NCBI RefSeq assembly: GCF_900091495.1
Contig: NZ_LT607413.1
Span: 806,001 to 870,000, forward strand
Source: Micromonospora echinospora
GTDB lineage: Bacteria; Actinomycetota; Actinomycetes; Mycobacteriales; Micromonosporaceae
Direction: 5' to 3'
Length of the DNA: 64,000 nt
Below the pieces are notes generated by a model. The model was not told where the DNA came from. It saw nothing but the letters and a program-made list of their open reading frames with translations, and ran no database searches. Of the stretch, positions 35,922-45,174 are shown one piece after another. How positions within the stretch are numbered: the stretch's first letter is position 1; every line of letters begins with the position of its first letter. The position numbers were made by a program, and so were the translations under genes.

Positions 35922-36000
35922 GGCGGACCGGGTCCGTCGGTGGCGGACCGGGTCGTCGGCGGCAGGCCGGTTTGTCGGTGGCGGACCGGGTCGTCGCCGG
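35922..36000. repeat. Low-complexity repeat GGCGGACCGGGT
   Basis: The 12-mer GGCGGACCGGGT occurs at 35922, 35942 and 35980, in a patch of related GTCGTCGGCGG words between the AEC gene and rdgB. No gene is seen in this 208-base gap. Confidence 0.6.
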
Positions 36001-36063
36001 GAGTCGGGGCGACGGCGGTGGGTCAGGCCGTCGTCGACGGAGCGGGCCGTCGACGGCGGTGGG

Positions 36064-36681
36064 TTAGGCCGCCGGTGGGAGCACCTTGGCGACCAGCTTG
36101 GCCAGGTCCCGCAGGGCCTTGCCCCGGTGGCTGACCGCGTCCTTCTCCTCCGGGGTCAGCTCGGCGTTGGTCCGGGACTGCCCGTCCCCCAGGAAGATCG
36201 GGTCGTAGCCGAACCCGCCCTCGCCGCGCGGCGCACGCAGCAGCCGACCGGCCTGGCGGCCGTCGACCAGGTGCTCCTTGCCGCCGGGCAGCACCAGCGC
36301 CACGGTGCAGACGAAGGCGGCCCCCCGGTGCTCGTCCGGCAGGTCGGCGATCTGGTCGAGGACCAGTTGCAGGTTGGCCTGGTCGTCGCCGTGCCGGCCG
36401 GCCCAGCGGGCGCTGAACACCCCAGGCATGCCGTTGAGAGCGTCGACCGCGATGCCGGAGTCGTCGGCGATGGTGGGCAGGCCGGTGCGGCGGCAGCCCT
36501 CCCGTGCCTTGATCAGCGCGTTCTCGCCGAAGGTGAGCCCGGTCTCCGGCAACTCGGGGTAGTCCTCGACGTCGTCGAGGCCGAGCAGCGCGATCCGGTG
36601 CGCGCCGAGCGCGCCGTCGAGGATCCGCTGGAGTTCGACCAGCTTCTTCTGGTTACGGGTCGCGAGCAGGACCTTGTTCAC
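36064..36681 (-). CDS. rdgB: XTP/dITP pyrophosphatase (RdgB/HAM1)
   Basis: A 205-aa cytoplasmic enzyme that hydrolyses ITP, dITP and XTP to monophosphates, keeping deaminated purines out of nucleic acids. Motifs are LLATRNQKKLVEL (substrate loop), ETGLTFGENALIKA, TIADDSGIAVDALNG (metal-binding Asp) and GGFGYDPIFLGDG. The GTG at 36681 follows AAGGTGG. It lies 55 bases after rph on the same strand, the usual actinobacterial order. Confidence 0.97.
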   Translation of the reverse strand: MNKVLLATRNQKKLVELQRILDGALGAHRIALLGLDDVEDYPELPETGLTFGENALIKAREGCRRTGLPTIADDSGIAVDALNGMPGVFSARWAGRHGDDQANLQLVLDQIADLPDEHRGAAFVCTVALVLPGGKEHLVDGRQAGRLLRAPRGEGGFGYDPIFLGDGQSRTNAELTPEEKDAVSHRGKALRDLAKLVAKVLPPAA

Positions 36682-36736
36682 GCTGGACCACCTTTCGTCG
36701 CCGTCTGCGGGGCCCGGCGGCCCACTCCTCGCACGC

Positions 36737-37465
36737 TCACCGGCCGAGGGCCTCGCGCTGGGCCTCGGCCAGCTGCGTGCACCCGGCGACGGCCAGGTCG
36801 AGCAGGGCGTCGAGCTGGGACCGGGCGAAGACCCCGGACTCGCCGGTTCCCTGCACCTCGACGAAGTCACCGGTGCCGGTGCACACCACGTTCATGTCGA
36901 CCTCGGCGGTCACGTCCTCGTCGTAGGCGAGGTCGAGGCGGGGCTCACCGTCGATGACACCGACGCTCACCGCGGCCACCGACCGGTGCATCACCTTCTC
37001 CGGCTTGCCGGCGAGCGCCTTGCGGCCGGAGAGCCAGGTGACGGCGTCGTGCAGGGCGACGTACGCACCGGTGATCGCGGCGGTGCGGGTGCCGCCGTCG
37101 GCCTGGAGGACGTCGCAGTCGAGCACGATCGAGTTCTCGCCGAGCGCCTTCAGGTCGACGCAGGCCCGCAGGCTCCGGCCGACCAGCCGGGAGATCTCGT
37201 GGGTCCGCCCACCGACGCGTCCCTTGACGCTCTCCCGGTCCGAGCGGGTGTGGGTGGCCCGGGGCAGCATCGCGTACTCGGCGGTCACCCAGCCGAGCCC
37301 GGAGCCCTTGCGCCAGCGGGGCACCCCCTCGGTCACGCTGGCCGTGCAGAGCACCCGGGTGTTCCCGAACTCCACCAGGACCGAGCCCTCCGGGTGGGTG
37401 CTCCAGCTCCGGGTCAGGGTCACCGGTCGGAGTTGATCGGGCTGCCGCCCGTCAGGTCGTGCCAT
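36737..37465 (-). CDS. rph: Ribonuclease PH
   Basis: A 242-aa phosphorolytic 3'-5' exoribonuclease that trims tRNA 3' ends. Conserved stretches are [42 protein letters not shown] (phosphate-binding Arg residues), [25 protein letters not shown] and [17 protein letters not shown]. Full length. It heads a pair with rdgB and follows the metallo-hydrolase gene on the same strand. Confidence 0.97.
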   Translation of the reverse strand: MARPDGRQPDQLRPVTLTRSWSTHPEGSVLVEFGNTRVLCTASVTEGVPRWRKGSGLGWVTAEYAMLPRATHTRSDRESVKGRVGGRTHEISRLVGRSLRACVDLKALGENSIVLDCDVLQADGGTRTAAITGAYVALHDAVTWLSGRKALAGKPEKVMHRSVAAVSVGVIDGEPRLDLAYDEDVTAEVDMNVVCTGTGDFVEVQGTGESGVFARSQLDALLDLAVAGCTQLAEAQREALGR

Positions 37466-37533
37466 GCAGGCACTCTATGCGGTGCCCTGATCGGACTCGC
37501 CCGGGGTCTCCCGCCGCCGGGCGACGGCCCCGG

Positions 37534-38283
37534 TCAGATGTCGTAGCGGCAGCCGGGGCGGACGACCTCCAGCGGGCCGGCGTACGCGGCACCGGCCGCC
37601 TCGACCGTCTGCGCCTCGCTGCCCCAGGCGGTCACCAGGTGGGTGAGCAGGAGCCGGCCGACCCCGGCCTTGGTCGCCGCCTCGCCGGCTTCCCGGCCGG
37701 TCAGGTGCAGGTCCGGCGGATTGTCCACGCCGTCGAGGTAGCTGGCCTCGCAGAGGAAGACGTCGGCGTCCTGGGCGAGCCGCAGCAGCGACTCGCAGGG
37801 CGCGGTGTCCGAGGAGTAGCAGAGGACCCGCCCGTCGTGCTCAAGCCGGATGCCGTACGTCTCGACGGGGTGGTTCATCCGGTCGACCGTGACGGTGAAC
37901 GGGCCGATCGGGAAGGTGCCCGGTTCCAGGGCGTAGAACTGGTAGACGTCGTCCACGCCCGCCTCCTCCTGGTGCCCGTAGACGGCGTGCAGCCGTTCCG
38001 GGGCGCCGGCCGGGGCGTACACCGGCAGCGGGGGGTAGGGGCCGTCCGGGGCGTACCGGCGGACGACCACATAGGAGGCCGCGTCGAGGATGTGGTCGCA
38101 GTGCAGGTGGGACAGGACGATCGCGTCCGGTGCGTGGAGTCCGGCGTAGCGTTGGAGCGCGGAGAGCGAGCCGGTGCCGAAGTCGAGCAGCAGCCGGAAG
38201 CCTTCGGCCTCCACGAGGTACGCCGAACAGGCGGACTCGGGGCCGGGAAAGCTGCCCGCGCAGCCCAGCACGGTCAATCTCAT
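37534..38283 (-). CDS. MBL-fold metallo-hydrolase, ribonuclease Z-like
   Basis: A 249-aa metallo-beta-lactamase-fold protein. Metal ligands are visible in VLSHLHCDHILDA (H-x-H-x-D-H), NHPVETYGIRLEHDG, CYSSDTAPCESL and LLLTHLVTAW. This set matches the RNase Z/ElaC-like group found beside rph and murI in actinobacteria. It is shorter than tRNase Z and lacks its exosite arm, so tRNA processing is not certain. Located 68 bases before rph. Confidence 0.9.
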   Translation of the reverse strand: MRLTVLGCAGSFPGPESACSAYLVEAEGFRLLLDFGTGSLSALQRYAGLHAPDAIVLSHLHCDHILDAASYVVVRRYAPDGPYPPLPVYAPAGAPERLHAVYGHQEEAGVDDVYQFYALEPGTFPIGPFTVTVDRMNHPVETYGIRLEHDGRVLCYSSDTAPCESLLRLAQDADVFLCEASYLDGVDNPPDLHLTGREAGEAATKAGVGRLLLTHLVTAWGSEAQTVEAAGAAYAGPLEVVRPGCRYDI

Positions 38284-38540
38284 GCGGTCGCCCCGTCGCC
38301 ACTGCCGGTAGTCGAACCGTCGAGACTCGTCCCGCCGATGATCTCTACCGACGCGTACGCCACGCTGCGCAGCCTACGCCGGACACGGCGGCGGCAAGAA
38401 TGATCTGATGGAAGTTGTCGCGAACGTGACACCCCTCCATGTCTTCTCCCACCTCCTCCGTCACGCTTCCCGGACCGGGCCGTTGCACACGGTGAAACCC
38501 GTCGACCGTCGGCGGGGGTGACGACGGGGCGGGGCAGATC

Positions 38541-39083
38541 GTGTCGACCGAGACGGAGAACGCCGGCCACGCGCCGTGGGCCATGACGGACCCGGTCCGG
38601 CGGCCCGGGGCAGGGGCCGTGGCGGCTCCGGACCGGATCGCCGGGACGAGCCCGACGGAGGTCTCCGGCGCTGCCGGGGGACGAACTGCCGGGCCGGGCG
38701 ACATCCTGACCGGCGGCCGGAGGGCCGGCGGCCGGAGGGCCGGCGGCCGGACGCCCCGACCCCGGCCCGTGCCGGCCGGGCGGCACCGGGTGCCCCGGCG
38801 GGCGTTGTCGGCCGGCAGCAGCCGGCTCCTGGTGATCTACGGCTGGGCCACCGGTCTGGGAGCGGTGGCCCTCGCCTCGGGGATACGCGGTCTGGTGCTG
38901 GTGCTCGCCGGGACCGCCCCGCAGTGGTATCAGCCGACCGTGGCCGCCCTGGGCCTCGGCGGGATCGCCCTGGGCGGCGTCGCCCTGCACGCCCCCGCCC
39001 GCCCGGGGCTTCGGTGGGTCGCCCTCGGCCTGGCGAACCTGGCCGTCGGGGTGAGCGCGGGGCTCACCGTCAGCCTGCCGTGA
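38541..39083 (+). CDS. Small membrane protein with Arg/Pro-rich N-terminus
   Basis: A 180-aa protein. Residues 1-90 are polar and basic, with an internal repeat GGRRAGGRRAGGR coded by three tandem GGCGGCCGGAGGGCC-like units (38712-38755). Three hydrophobic helices follow (LLVIYGWATGLGAVALASGI, TVAALGLGGIALGGVALHA, WVALGLANLAVGVSAGLTV). GTG at 38541 is the first start, but a later start is possible. No family recognised. The 257-base gap before it shows no gene. Confidence 0.55.
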   Translation: MSTETENAGHAPWAMTDPVRRPGAGAVAAPDRIAGTSPTEVSGAAGGRTAGPGDILTGGRRAGGRRAGGRTPRPRPVPAGRHRVPRRALSAGSSRLLVIYGWATGLGAVALASGIRGLVLVLAGTAPQWYQPTVAALGLGGIALGGVALHAPARPGLRWVALGLANLAVGVSAGLTVSLP

Positions 39084-39147
39084 CCCGGCCACATGGGTCT
39101 GGTCACGCAGAGGTTCGATCCGTCGCCGCGCGACACCGCTCCGACGG

Positions 39148-40471
<1,324 letters not shown>

Positions 40472-40540
40472 GATGTCGTGACTCCTCGTTCGGGTGTGGC
40501 TACGGTGACGGACGCGGGAATGTGCCGGACGCTGAACTGC

Positions 40541-41029
40541 TCAGCGGTCGGAACACTCGTAGTCGACCGTCGCCGGGCTCTGCCCGAACATGTAGGACTG
40601 GACGGCGTGCGGGTCCACGGTGGCATCCTCGATCCGGACCTGCTCCTCGGTGACCACGCCGTCCACGATGCGGAAGGAGCGGATCTCCTCCGTGTCGGGG
40701 TCACGGGTGGAGACGAGCAGGTAGTGCGCTCCCGGCTCACCGGCGAACGACACGTCCGTGCGGGACGGGTACGCCTCGGTCGCGGTGTGCGAGTGGTAGA
40801 TGACGACCGGCTCCTCGTCGCGGTCGTCCATCTCGCGCCAGACCCGCAACTGCTCCATCGAGTCGAACTCGTAGAACGTCATCGAGCGGGCGGCGTTGTC
40901 CATCGGGATGTGCCGGGTCGGGGTGTCACTGCCGGCGGGGCCGGCGACGACACCGCACGCCTCGTCCGGGTGGTCCCGGCGGGCGTGCGCGACGATCGCG
41001 TCGACGATCGACCGGTCGATGCTCAGCAC
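40541..41029 (-). CDS. mec: Mec-like JAMM/M67 metalloprotease (CysO-cysteine hydrolase)
   Basis: A 162-aa JAB1/MPN-domain zinc protease. The JAMM motif is complete: E23 (PDEACG), H79-S-H81 and S89-x2-D92 in VIYHSHTATEAYPSRTDVSF. In mycobacteria Mec+ cuts cysteine from CysO-cysteine. The start is the GTG at 41029 (VLSIDRSIVDAI), the usual N-terminus; a GTG 57 bases upstream is also in frame. It is first in the operon, 69 bases before cysO. Confidence 0.95.
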   Translation of the reverse strand: MLSIDRSIVDAIVAHARRDHPDEACGVVAGPAGSDTPTRHIPMDNAARSMTFYEFDSMEQLRVWREMDDRDEEPVVIYHSHTATEAYPSRTDVSFAGEPGAHYLLVSTRDPDTEEIRSFRIVDGVVTEEQVRIEDATVDPHAVQSYMFGQSPATVDYECSDR

Positions 41030-41229
41030 GCCTCTCAGCCTAGCGCCTGATCGGACCGGACCGAAGGTGGCAGCCGTCACCTTCACCCCCGCCCACCGGC
41101 CCGGTTTCCCCCACGGCCCGAGCGGGGACGCTGTCGGACAGGGCGGACTGCACCGGGCATGCTGTCCGGTCAGCGGGACGACCCGCCCGGCCGGTGGGAA
41201 CCGGCAGAAGCAGAACGAGGAGGACCACC

Positions 41230-42093
41230 ATGCAGCACCGCCGCATCGGACCGGTCGAGGTGAGCGCCATCGGGCTCGGCGCGATGCCGATGTCGGTGAC
41301 CGGACGCCCGGACACCGACCGTGCCGTCCGGACCATCCACGCCGCGCTCGACGCGGGCGTCACGCTGGTCGACACCGCCGACGCGTACGCCCTGGGCGCG
41401 GAGGACGTCGGGCACAACGAGTCGCTGATCGCCCGGGCGCTGGCGTCGTACGGCGGGGACACCTCCGGGGTGCTGGTCGCCACCAAGGGCGGACACACCC
41501 GCCCCGGCGGCGACGCGTGGGGGCTGGACGGTTCGCCCGAGCATCTCCGGGCGGCCTGCGAGGCGTCGCTGGCCCGCCTCGGGGTGGACGCGATCGGGCT
41601 CTACCAGTTCCACCGCCCCGACCCCCAGGTGCCGTACGCGGAGTCGATCGGCGCGCTGCGGGAGCTGGCCGACGCCGGCAAGATCCGGATGGCCGGCATC
41701 TCCAACGCCGACCCCGAGCAGATCCGTCAGGCCCGCCAGATCCTCGGCGACCACCTGGTGTCGGTGCAGAACCAGTTCTCCCCGGCCTACCGCGACAGCG
41801 AACCCGAGCTGCGCCTCTGCGCCGAACTCGGCCTGGCGTTCCTGCCCTGGTCGCCGCTGGGCGGGATCGGACGGGCCGGCGGGCTCGGTGACCGGTTCGC
41901 CGCGTTCGCCCGGATCGCCGAGGAGCGCGGAGTGAGCCCGCAGCAGGTCTGCCTGGCCTGGCAGCTCGCCCTCGCCCCGGTGGTCGTGCCGATTCCCGGC
42001 GCGAGCCGGCCGGAGACCATCCGCGACTCGGCCGCCGCCGCGGACCTGGTCCTCGACGAGCGGGAGATCGCCGCGCTGAACGCCGCCGGCTAA
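41230..42093 (+). CDS. Aldo/keto reductase
   Basis: A 287-aa (beta/alpha)8 NADPH oxidoreductase. Catalytic residues are D48-A-Y-type (TADAYALG), Lys in LVATKGG, and His in LYQFHRPDP. NADP-binding signature IPGASRPETIRDS is near the end. Substrate cannot be told. ATG at 41230 follows GAGGACC. Divergent from the mec operon; a palindromic repeat (copy 3) follows. Confidence 0.93.
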   Translation: MQHRRIGPVEVSAIGLGAMPMSVTGRPDTDRAVRTIHAALDAGVTLVDTADAYALGAEDVGHNESLIARALASYGGDTSGVLVATKGGHTRPGGDAWGLDGSPEHLRAACEASLARLGVDAIGLYQFHRPDPQVPYAESIGALRELADAGKIRMAGISNADPEQIRQARQILGDHLVSVQNQFSPAYRDSEPELRLCAELGLAFLPWSPLGGIGRAGGLGDRFAAFARIAEERGVSPQQVCLAWQLALAPVVVPIPGASRPETIRDSAAAADLVLDEREIAALNAAG

Positions 42094-42219
42094 CCCACGG
42101 CTGCCGCGCCGCCGCCCACGGCTACCGCGCCGCTGTCGCTCCCGGCCACGCGCCGGCACTTCCCTACCGGGGGCCGGCGGGCGGCGGTGGGCGATTGGTG
42201 GTGGGCGGTAGGCGATTGG

Positions 42220-42275
42220 TGGTAGCAGGGGACCCCTGCTCATCAGAAAGCGGTAACAAGGGTCCCCTGCTACCA
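42220..42275 (+). repeat. 56-bp palindromic repeat, copy 3 (perfect arms)
   Basis: Arms TGGTAGCAGGGGACCC (42220-42235) and GGGTCCCCTGCTACCA (42260-42275) are perfect 16-bp inverted repeats around a 24-base centre with CTCATCAGAAAGCGG. It lies between convergent genes, 127 bases after the aldo/keto reductase stop. The rest of the 204-base gap shows no gene. Confidence 0.95.
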
Positions 42276-42297
42276 CCTCGGGCGGACGGGCGGGCGG

Positions 42298-42798
42298 TCA
42301 GTCGATCAGGGCGTTGAGCAACGACTCCTGGAGGTAGCCGAGGTACGCGTAGACCGAGAGCTGGAACACCCGGGTCGAGGACGGGTCGGCGGCGACGGCG
42401 TCGTCGAGTTCCTCACCGAGATCCGTACCCTCCTTGACGCCGAGCCGGACCCCCATCGCCAGCCGGGCGTCGTTGAGCGCCCGCAGCCACGCCTCGGCCG
42501 CCTCGGCGTCCAGGCGCACTTCGCCGCCCTCGTTGCCGGGCAGGGCGGCGAGGATCGCGCCGGCCTGGTCGATCTTGGCGGTCTTCAGGTCGCCCTCGGT
42601 GTACCGGCGGACCTCCGCGGAACTGGCCGGGTCGTCGGCGTAGACGTCGGGGAAGAGTCGCCCCACCACCGGGTCGTCGTGGTCGAAACCGTCGGTGAGC
42701 AGGCCGACCACCTCGGAGGCGACCTTGCGGAGCACCCGGACCTCGTCCACGGCGAAGGTGGCGACATACCGGCCGCCCCGGCGACGGAACATGCTCAC
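42298..42798 (-). CDS. DUF2017 protein next to clpS
   Basis: A 166-aa soluble protein of the actinobacterial DUF2017 family, nearly always encoded beside clpS. It starts [20 protein letters not shown], has a helical, acidic middle ([20 protein letters not shown]) and ends [21 protein letters not shown]. The start is taken as GTG 42798, which overlaps the clpS stop (GTGA), with GGTGGA upstream. ATG two codons later is the alternative. A role with the Clp protease is inferred only from the neighbour. Confidence 0.9.
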   Translation of the reverse strand: MSMFRRRGGRYVATFAVDEVRVLRKVASEVVGLLTDGFDHDDPVVGRLFPDVYADDPASSAEVRRYTEGDLKTAKIDQAGAILAALPGNEGGEVRLDAEAAEAWLRALNDARLAMGVRLGVKEGTDLGEELDDAVAADPSSTRVFQLSVYAYLGYLQESLLNALID

Positions 42799-43085
42799 GA
42801 ACGATCCACCGTCGCCCAGAGCCCGTACGCGTGCAGCTGCGACGCGTCGTGCTCCATCCGCTCCCGCGCGCCGGTGGAGACCACGGCCCGACCCTTGTGG
42901 TGCACATCCAACATCAGTTGCTCGGCCTTCTCCCGGCTGTATCCGAAGAGCTTCTGGAAGACCCAGGTCACGTACGTCATCAGGTTGACCGGGTCGTCCC
43001 ACACGATCGTCACCCATGGCCGGTCCGAGACCGGCACCTCTTCGGTGCCCGGCGTCTCGACCGGTGCCACCTGTGGAGCCGCCAT
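42795..43085 (-). CDS. clpS: ClpS adaptor of the ClpAP/ClpCP protease
   Basis: A 96-aa adaptor that delivers N-degron substrates to the Clp ATPase. The conserved core is [26 protein letters not shown] followed by a HHKGRAVV turn; D-D-P-x-N and the M-x-Y-V pocket residues form the N-degron site. ATG 43085 (MAAPQVAPV) is chosen; an ATG three codons earlier has a slightly better upstream site. Overlaps DUF2017 by four bases. Confidence 0.96.
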   Translation of the reverse strand: MAAPQVAPVETPGTEEVPVSDRPWVTIVWDDPVNLMTYVTWVFQKLFGYSREKAEQLMLDVHHKGRAVVSTGARERMEHDASQLHAYGLWATVDRS

Positions 43086-43210
43086 GCCACCCATCGTGCC
43101 ACCGGATTGCCGATTGCGATGAACCGGAACGCCAGCGGGATCCGGATCGGTACCCGGATCGCCCTCCTCCGACTCCCGCCCGCAGGCCGGAAAACCGCTC
43201 CGCCGCATGG

Positions 43211-44974
43211 TCAGGTGAGCAGGATTCCGTGGTCGACGGCCTCGGCGAGCACCACGCCCAGCGCCCGGCGGACCGCCTCGACCCGGTGGGAGATCTCGCG
43301 CTGCAACTCCCGGTCGAGTTCGCGCAGCACGTGCTGGAGCCAGGACCGCGCGCCACCCGGGTCGGTACTGCCTGGCCCCCAGAAGTGCAGGTAGCAACCA
43401 CCGGCGACGGCCACCGCGACCGGCGGCAGGACCGCGGTGCGCGGCGCGCCCGGGTGCCCGTCGAGCGCGGCCAGCGCGCCGGTTCCGGTCACCTCGGTGA
43501 GGTCGCCGGCACTGGTGACCAGCAGCACCCGCTCCAGGCTCCGGTCGGACCGCTGCCCGGCCAGGACCGACCGGACGGCGGCGCACATCCGGCGGTATGT
43601 CGCGTCGTCCGGCAGCGCGCCGAAGACCTCGGCACCGGTGTCGCGCACCATCCGCTCCACCGCCCGGTCGCACGCGGCGGTCGCGAGCTGGGACAGCGCG
43701 TGCACCTCCCGGTCGAGCAGGCGCGGCAGCCCGACGCAGCCGGACCCGAAGACGATCTCCTGCACCGCACGCAGGTGGATGTGGGCCAGTTCGAGGCTGA
43801 GGCGTTGACGGATCCGCTGGGTATGCGCGCGGGCCCGCCGGTCGAGCCCGTCGGCCCAGTCACGGCGGTGCGCGTCCGGTGCCACCGGCACGGTGCGGTG
43901 CGGCACGGCCGGCACGGCGGTGGCGAGCCGGCGCGGTCCCTCCTCGGCCGCCCAGACGACCAGGGCCCGCCGGAGCGCCCGGACGTCACCGGGCCGGAAC
44001 GGGAACCAGGGTGCGGCGGCCAGCTCGGGGACGACCGCGAGCAGCGCCGCACGCTGCGTCTGCACGGCCAGCCCGACCGGGTCGGACGGTGACATACCGG
44101 TGACAGGTCGCCCGCCGGCAGCCGGAGCCGTGTCGTCGGCCCGAGCCGCATCGTCGGCCGGAGCCGTGTCCTCCGCCCGAGCCGCATCGTCGGCCCGAGC
44201 CGTCGTCGGGTCCGGCGCGACCGGTGCGACGTCGCCGTGCCACCCGGTCGTTCCCGGGGTGACCACGAAGAAGACCGCGAGACCCGCGCGGACGGCTTCG
44301 CTCAACAACTCCAGCTCCGCCCCGGTGAACACCTGGTCGGCGGAGACGACGACGAGCACCGCGCCGCCCCGGCCGGCGGCCTCGCGCAGCACCCGGGCCC
44401 CGGCGGTCCCCAGCCCATCGGTGTCCGGCGCGCCGACCAGCGCCACGTGTCGTAGCAGTGGCGCGGGCAGGTGCAGTTCGACCCGGCGCGGCGGCCGGGG
44501 GAACGCCGGTCCGGCGGCCAGCACATCGGTCGCGTAGGCGTGCGGCTGCCGGTAGCCGGGCACGAAGGCGACCCGGGTGGGCTCCGGGGCGTACCGGGCC
44601 ACCAGGTAGCTGTCGTCCGGCATCGGCACGGTCGGCGGCGTCACGTCGAGCAGCGCGGCGAGCACGTCCCGCCGGGCCGCTCCGGCCGGACCGGTGGCGA
44701 TCACGGCCAGCGGCTCGTCCGCCGCCACCCGGGGTGGGGCGGTCGCCGACGGCCCGGCGCACCGCCGGCCCACCGGCCCGGCCGGGGCGTCCGGGCCAGC
44801 CAGAGCGTCCGGGCCAGCCAGAGCATCCGGGCCAGCCAGAACGTCCGGGCCAGTCAGAGCGTCCGGGCCAGCCGGGGCGTCGGGGGCGTCCGCCGGCCGG
44901 GAGTCGCCGGGGTCGGTGTCCGCACCACCCGTCCCGTCCGGCTCGCCGTCGCCCCGCCGAGGACGTGGCGTCAT
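43211..44974 (-). CDS. Actinobacterial GTPase-like protein with degenerate P-loop and repeat regions
   Basis: A 587-aa protein of unknown function. Residues 25-67 are five six-residue repeats of the type AGPDAL, coded by 18-bp DNA repeats. Then [21 protein letters not shown] sits where a Walker A motif would be, but lacks the [15 protein letters not shown] resembles a Walker B/DTPG site of dynamin-like or septum GTPases. A second repeat ([20 protein letters not shown]) marks an insert at about 280. The C-terminal half is helical and ends in an amphipathic helix ([20 protein letters not shown]). I see a probable dynamin-like pseudo-GTPase; the activity is doubtful. Confidence 0.7.
   Translation of the reverse strand: MTPRPRRGDGEPDGTGGADTDPGDSRPADAPDAPAGPDALTGPDVLAGPDALAGPDALAGPDAPAGPVGRRCAGPSATAPPRVAADEPLAVIATGPAGAARRDVLAALLDVTPPTVPMPDDSYLVARYAPEPTRVAFVPGYRQPHAYATDVLAAGPAFPRPPRRVELHLPAPLLRHVALVGAPDTDGLGTAGARVLREAAGRGGAVLVVVSADQVFTGAELELLSEAVRAGLAVFFVVTPGTTGWHGDVAPVAPDPTTARADDAARAEDTAPADDAARADDTAPAAGGRPVTGMSPSDPVGLAVQTQRAALLAVVPELAAAPWFPFRPGDVRALRRALVVWAAEEGPRRLATAVPAVPHRTVPVAPDAHRRDWADGLDRRARAHTQRIRQRLSLELAHIHLRAVQEIVFGSGCVGLPRLLDREVHALSQLATAACDRAVERMVRDTGAEVFGALPDDATYRRMCAAVRSVLAGQRSDRSLERVLLVTSAGDLTEVTGTGALAALDGHPGAPRTAVLPPVAVAVAGGCYLHFWGPGSTDPGGARSWLQHVLRELDRELQREISHRVEAVRRALGVVLAEAVDHGILLT
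44787..44876. repeat. Five 18-bp in-frame tandem repeats
   Basis: Units of GCGTCCGGGCCAGCCAGA (plus strand) at 44787, 44805, 44823, 44841 and 44859, with one to three changes each, inside the GTPase-like gene. They code the AGPDAL repeats and could vary in number between strains without shifting the frame. Confidence 0.9.
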
Positions 44975-45174
44975 CGTGGACGGCCTCCCTGACGAGTCGA
45001 ACCGGCGGGACGCGCCGGCAACGCGTTCGGCTGGTGGAGTCGAACGCCGGAAGACTACGGCCGGAAACCATCCCAGAACTGTGCGTTTCGATACTCAGGG
45101 GTAACGGGAGGGCTACTCAACTTCACTCGGTGACGGGCTGCGCGCAGAGCGAATCCGATGGATATGCTGCCCCG

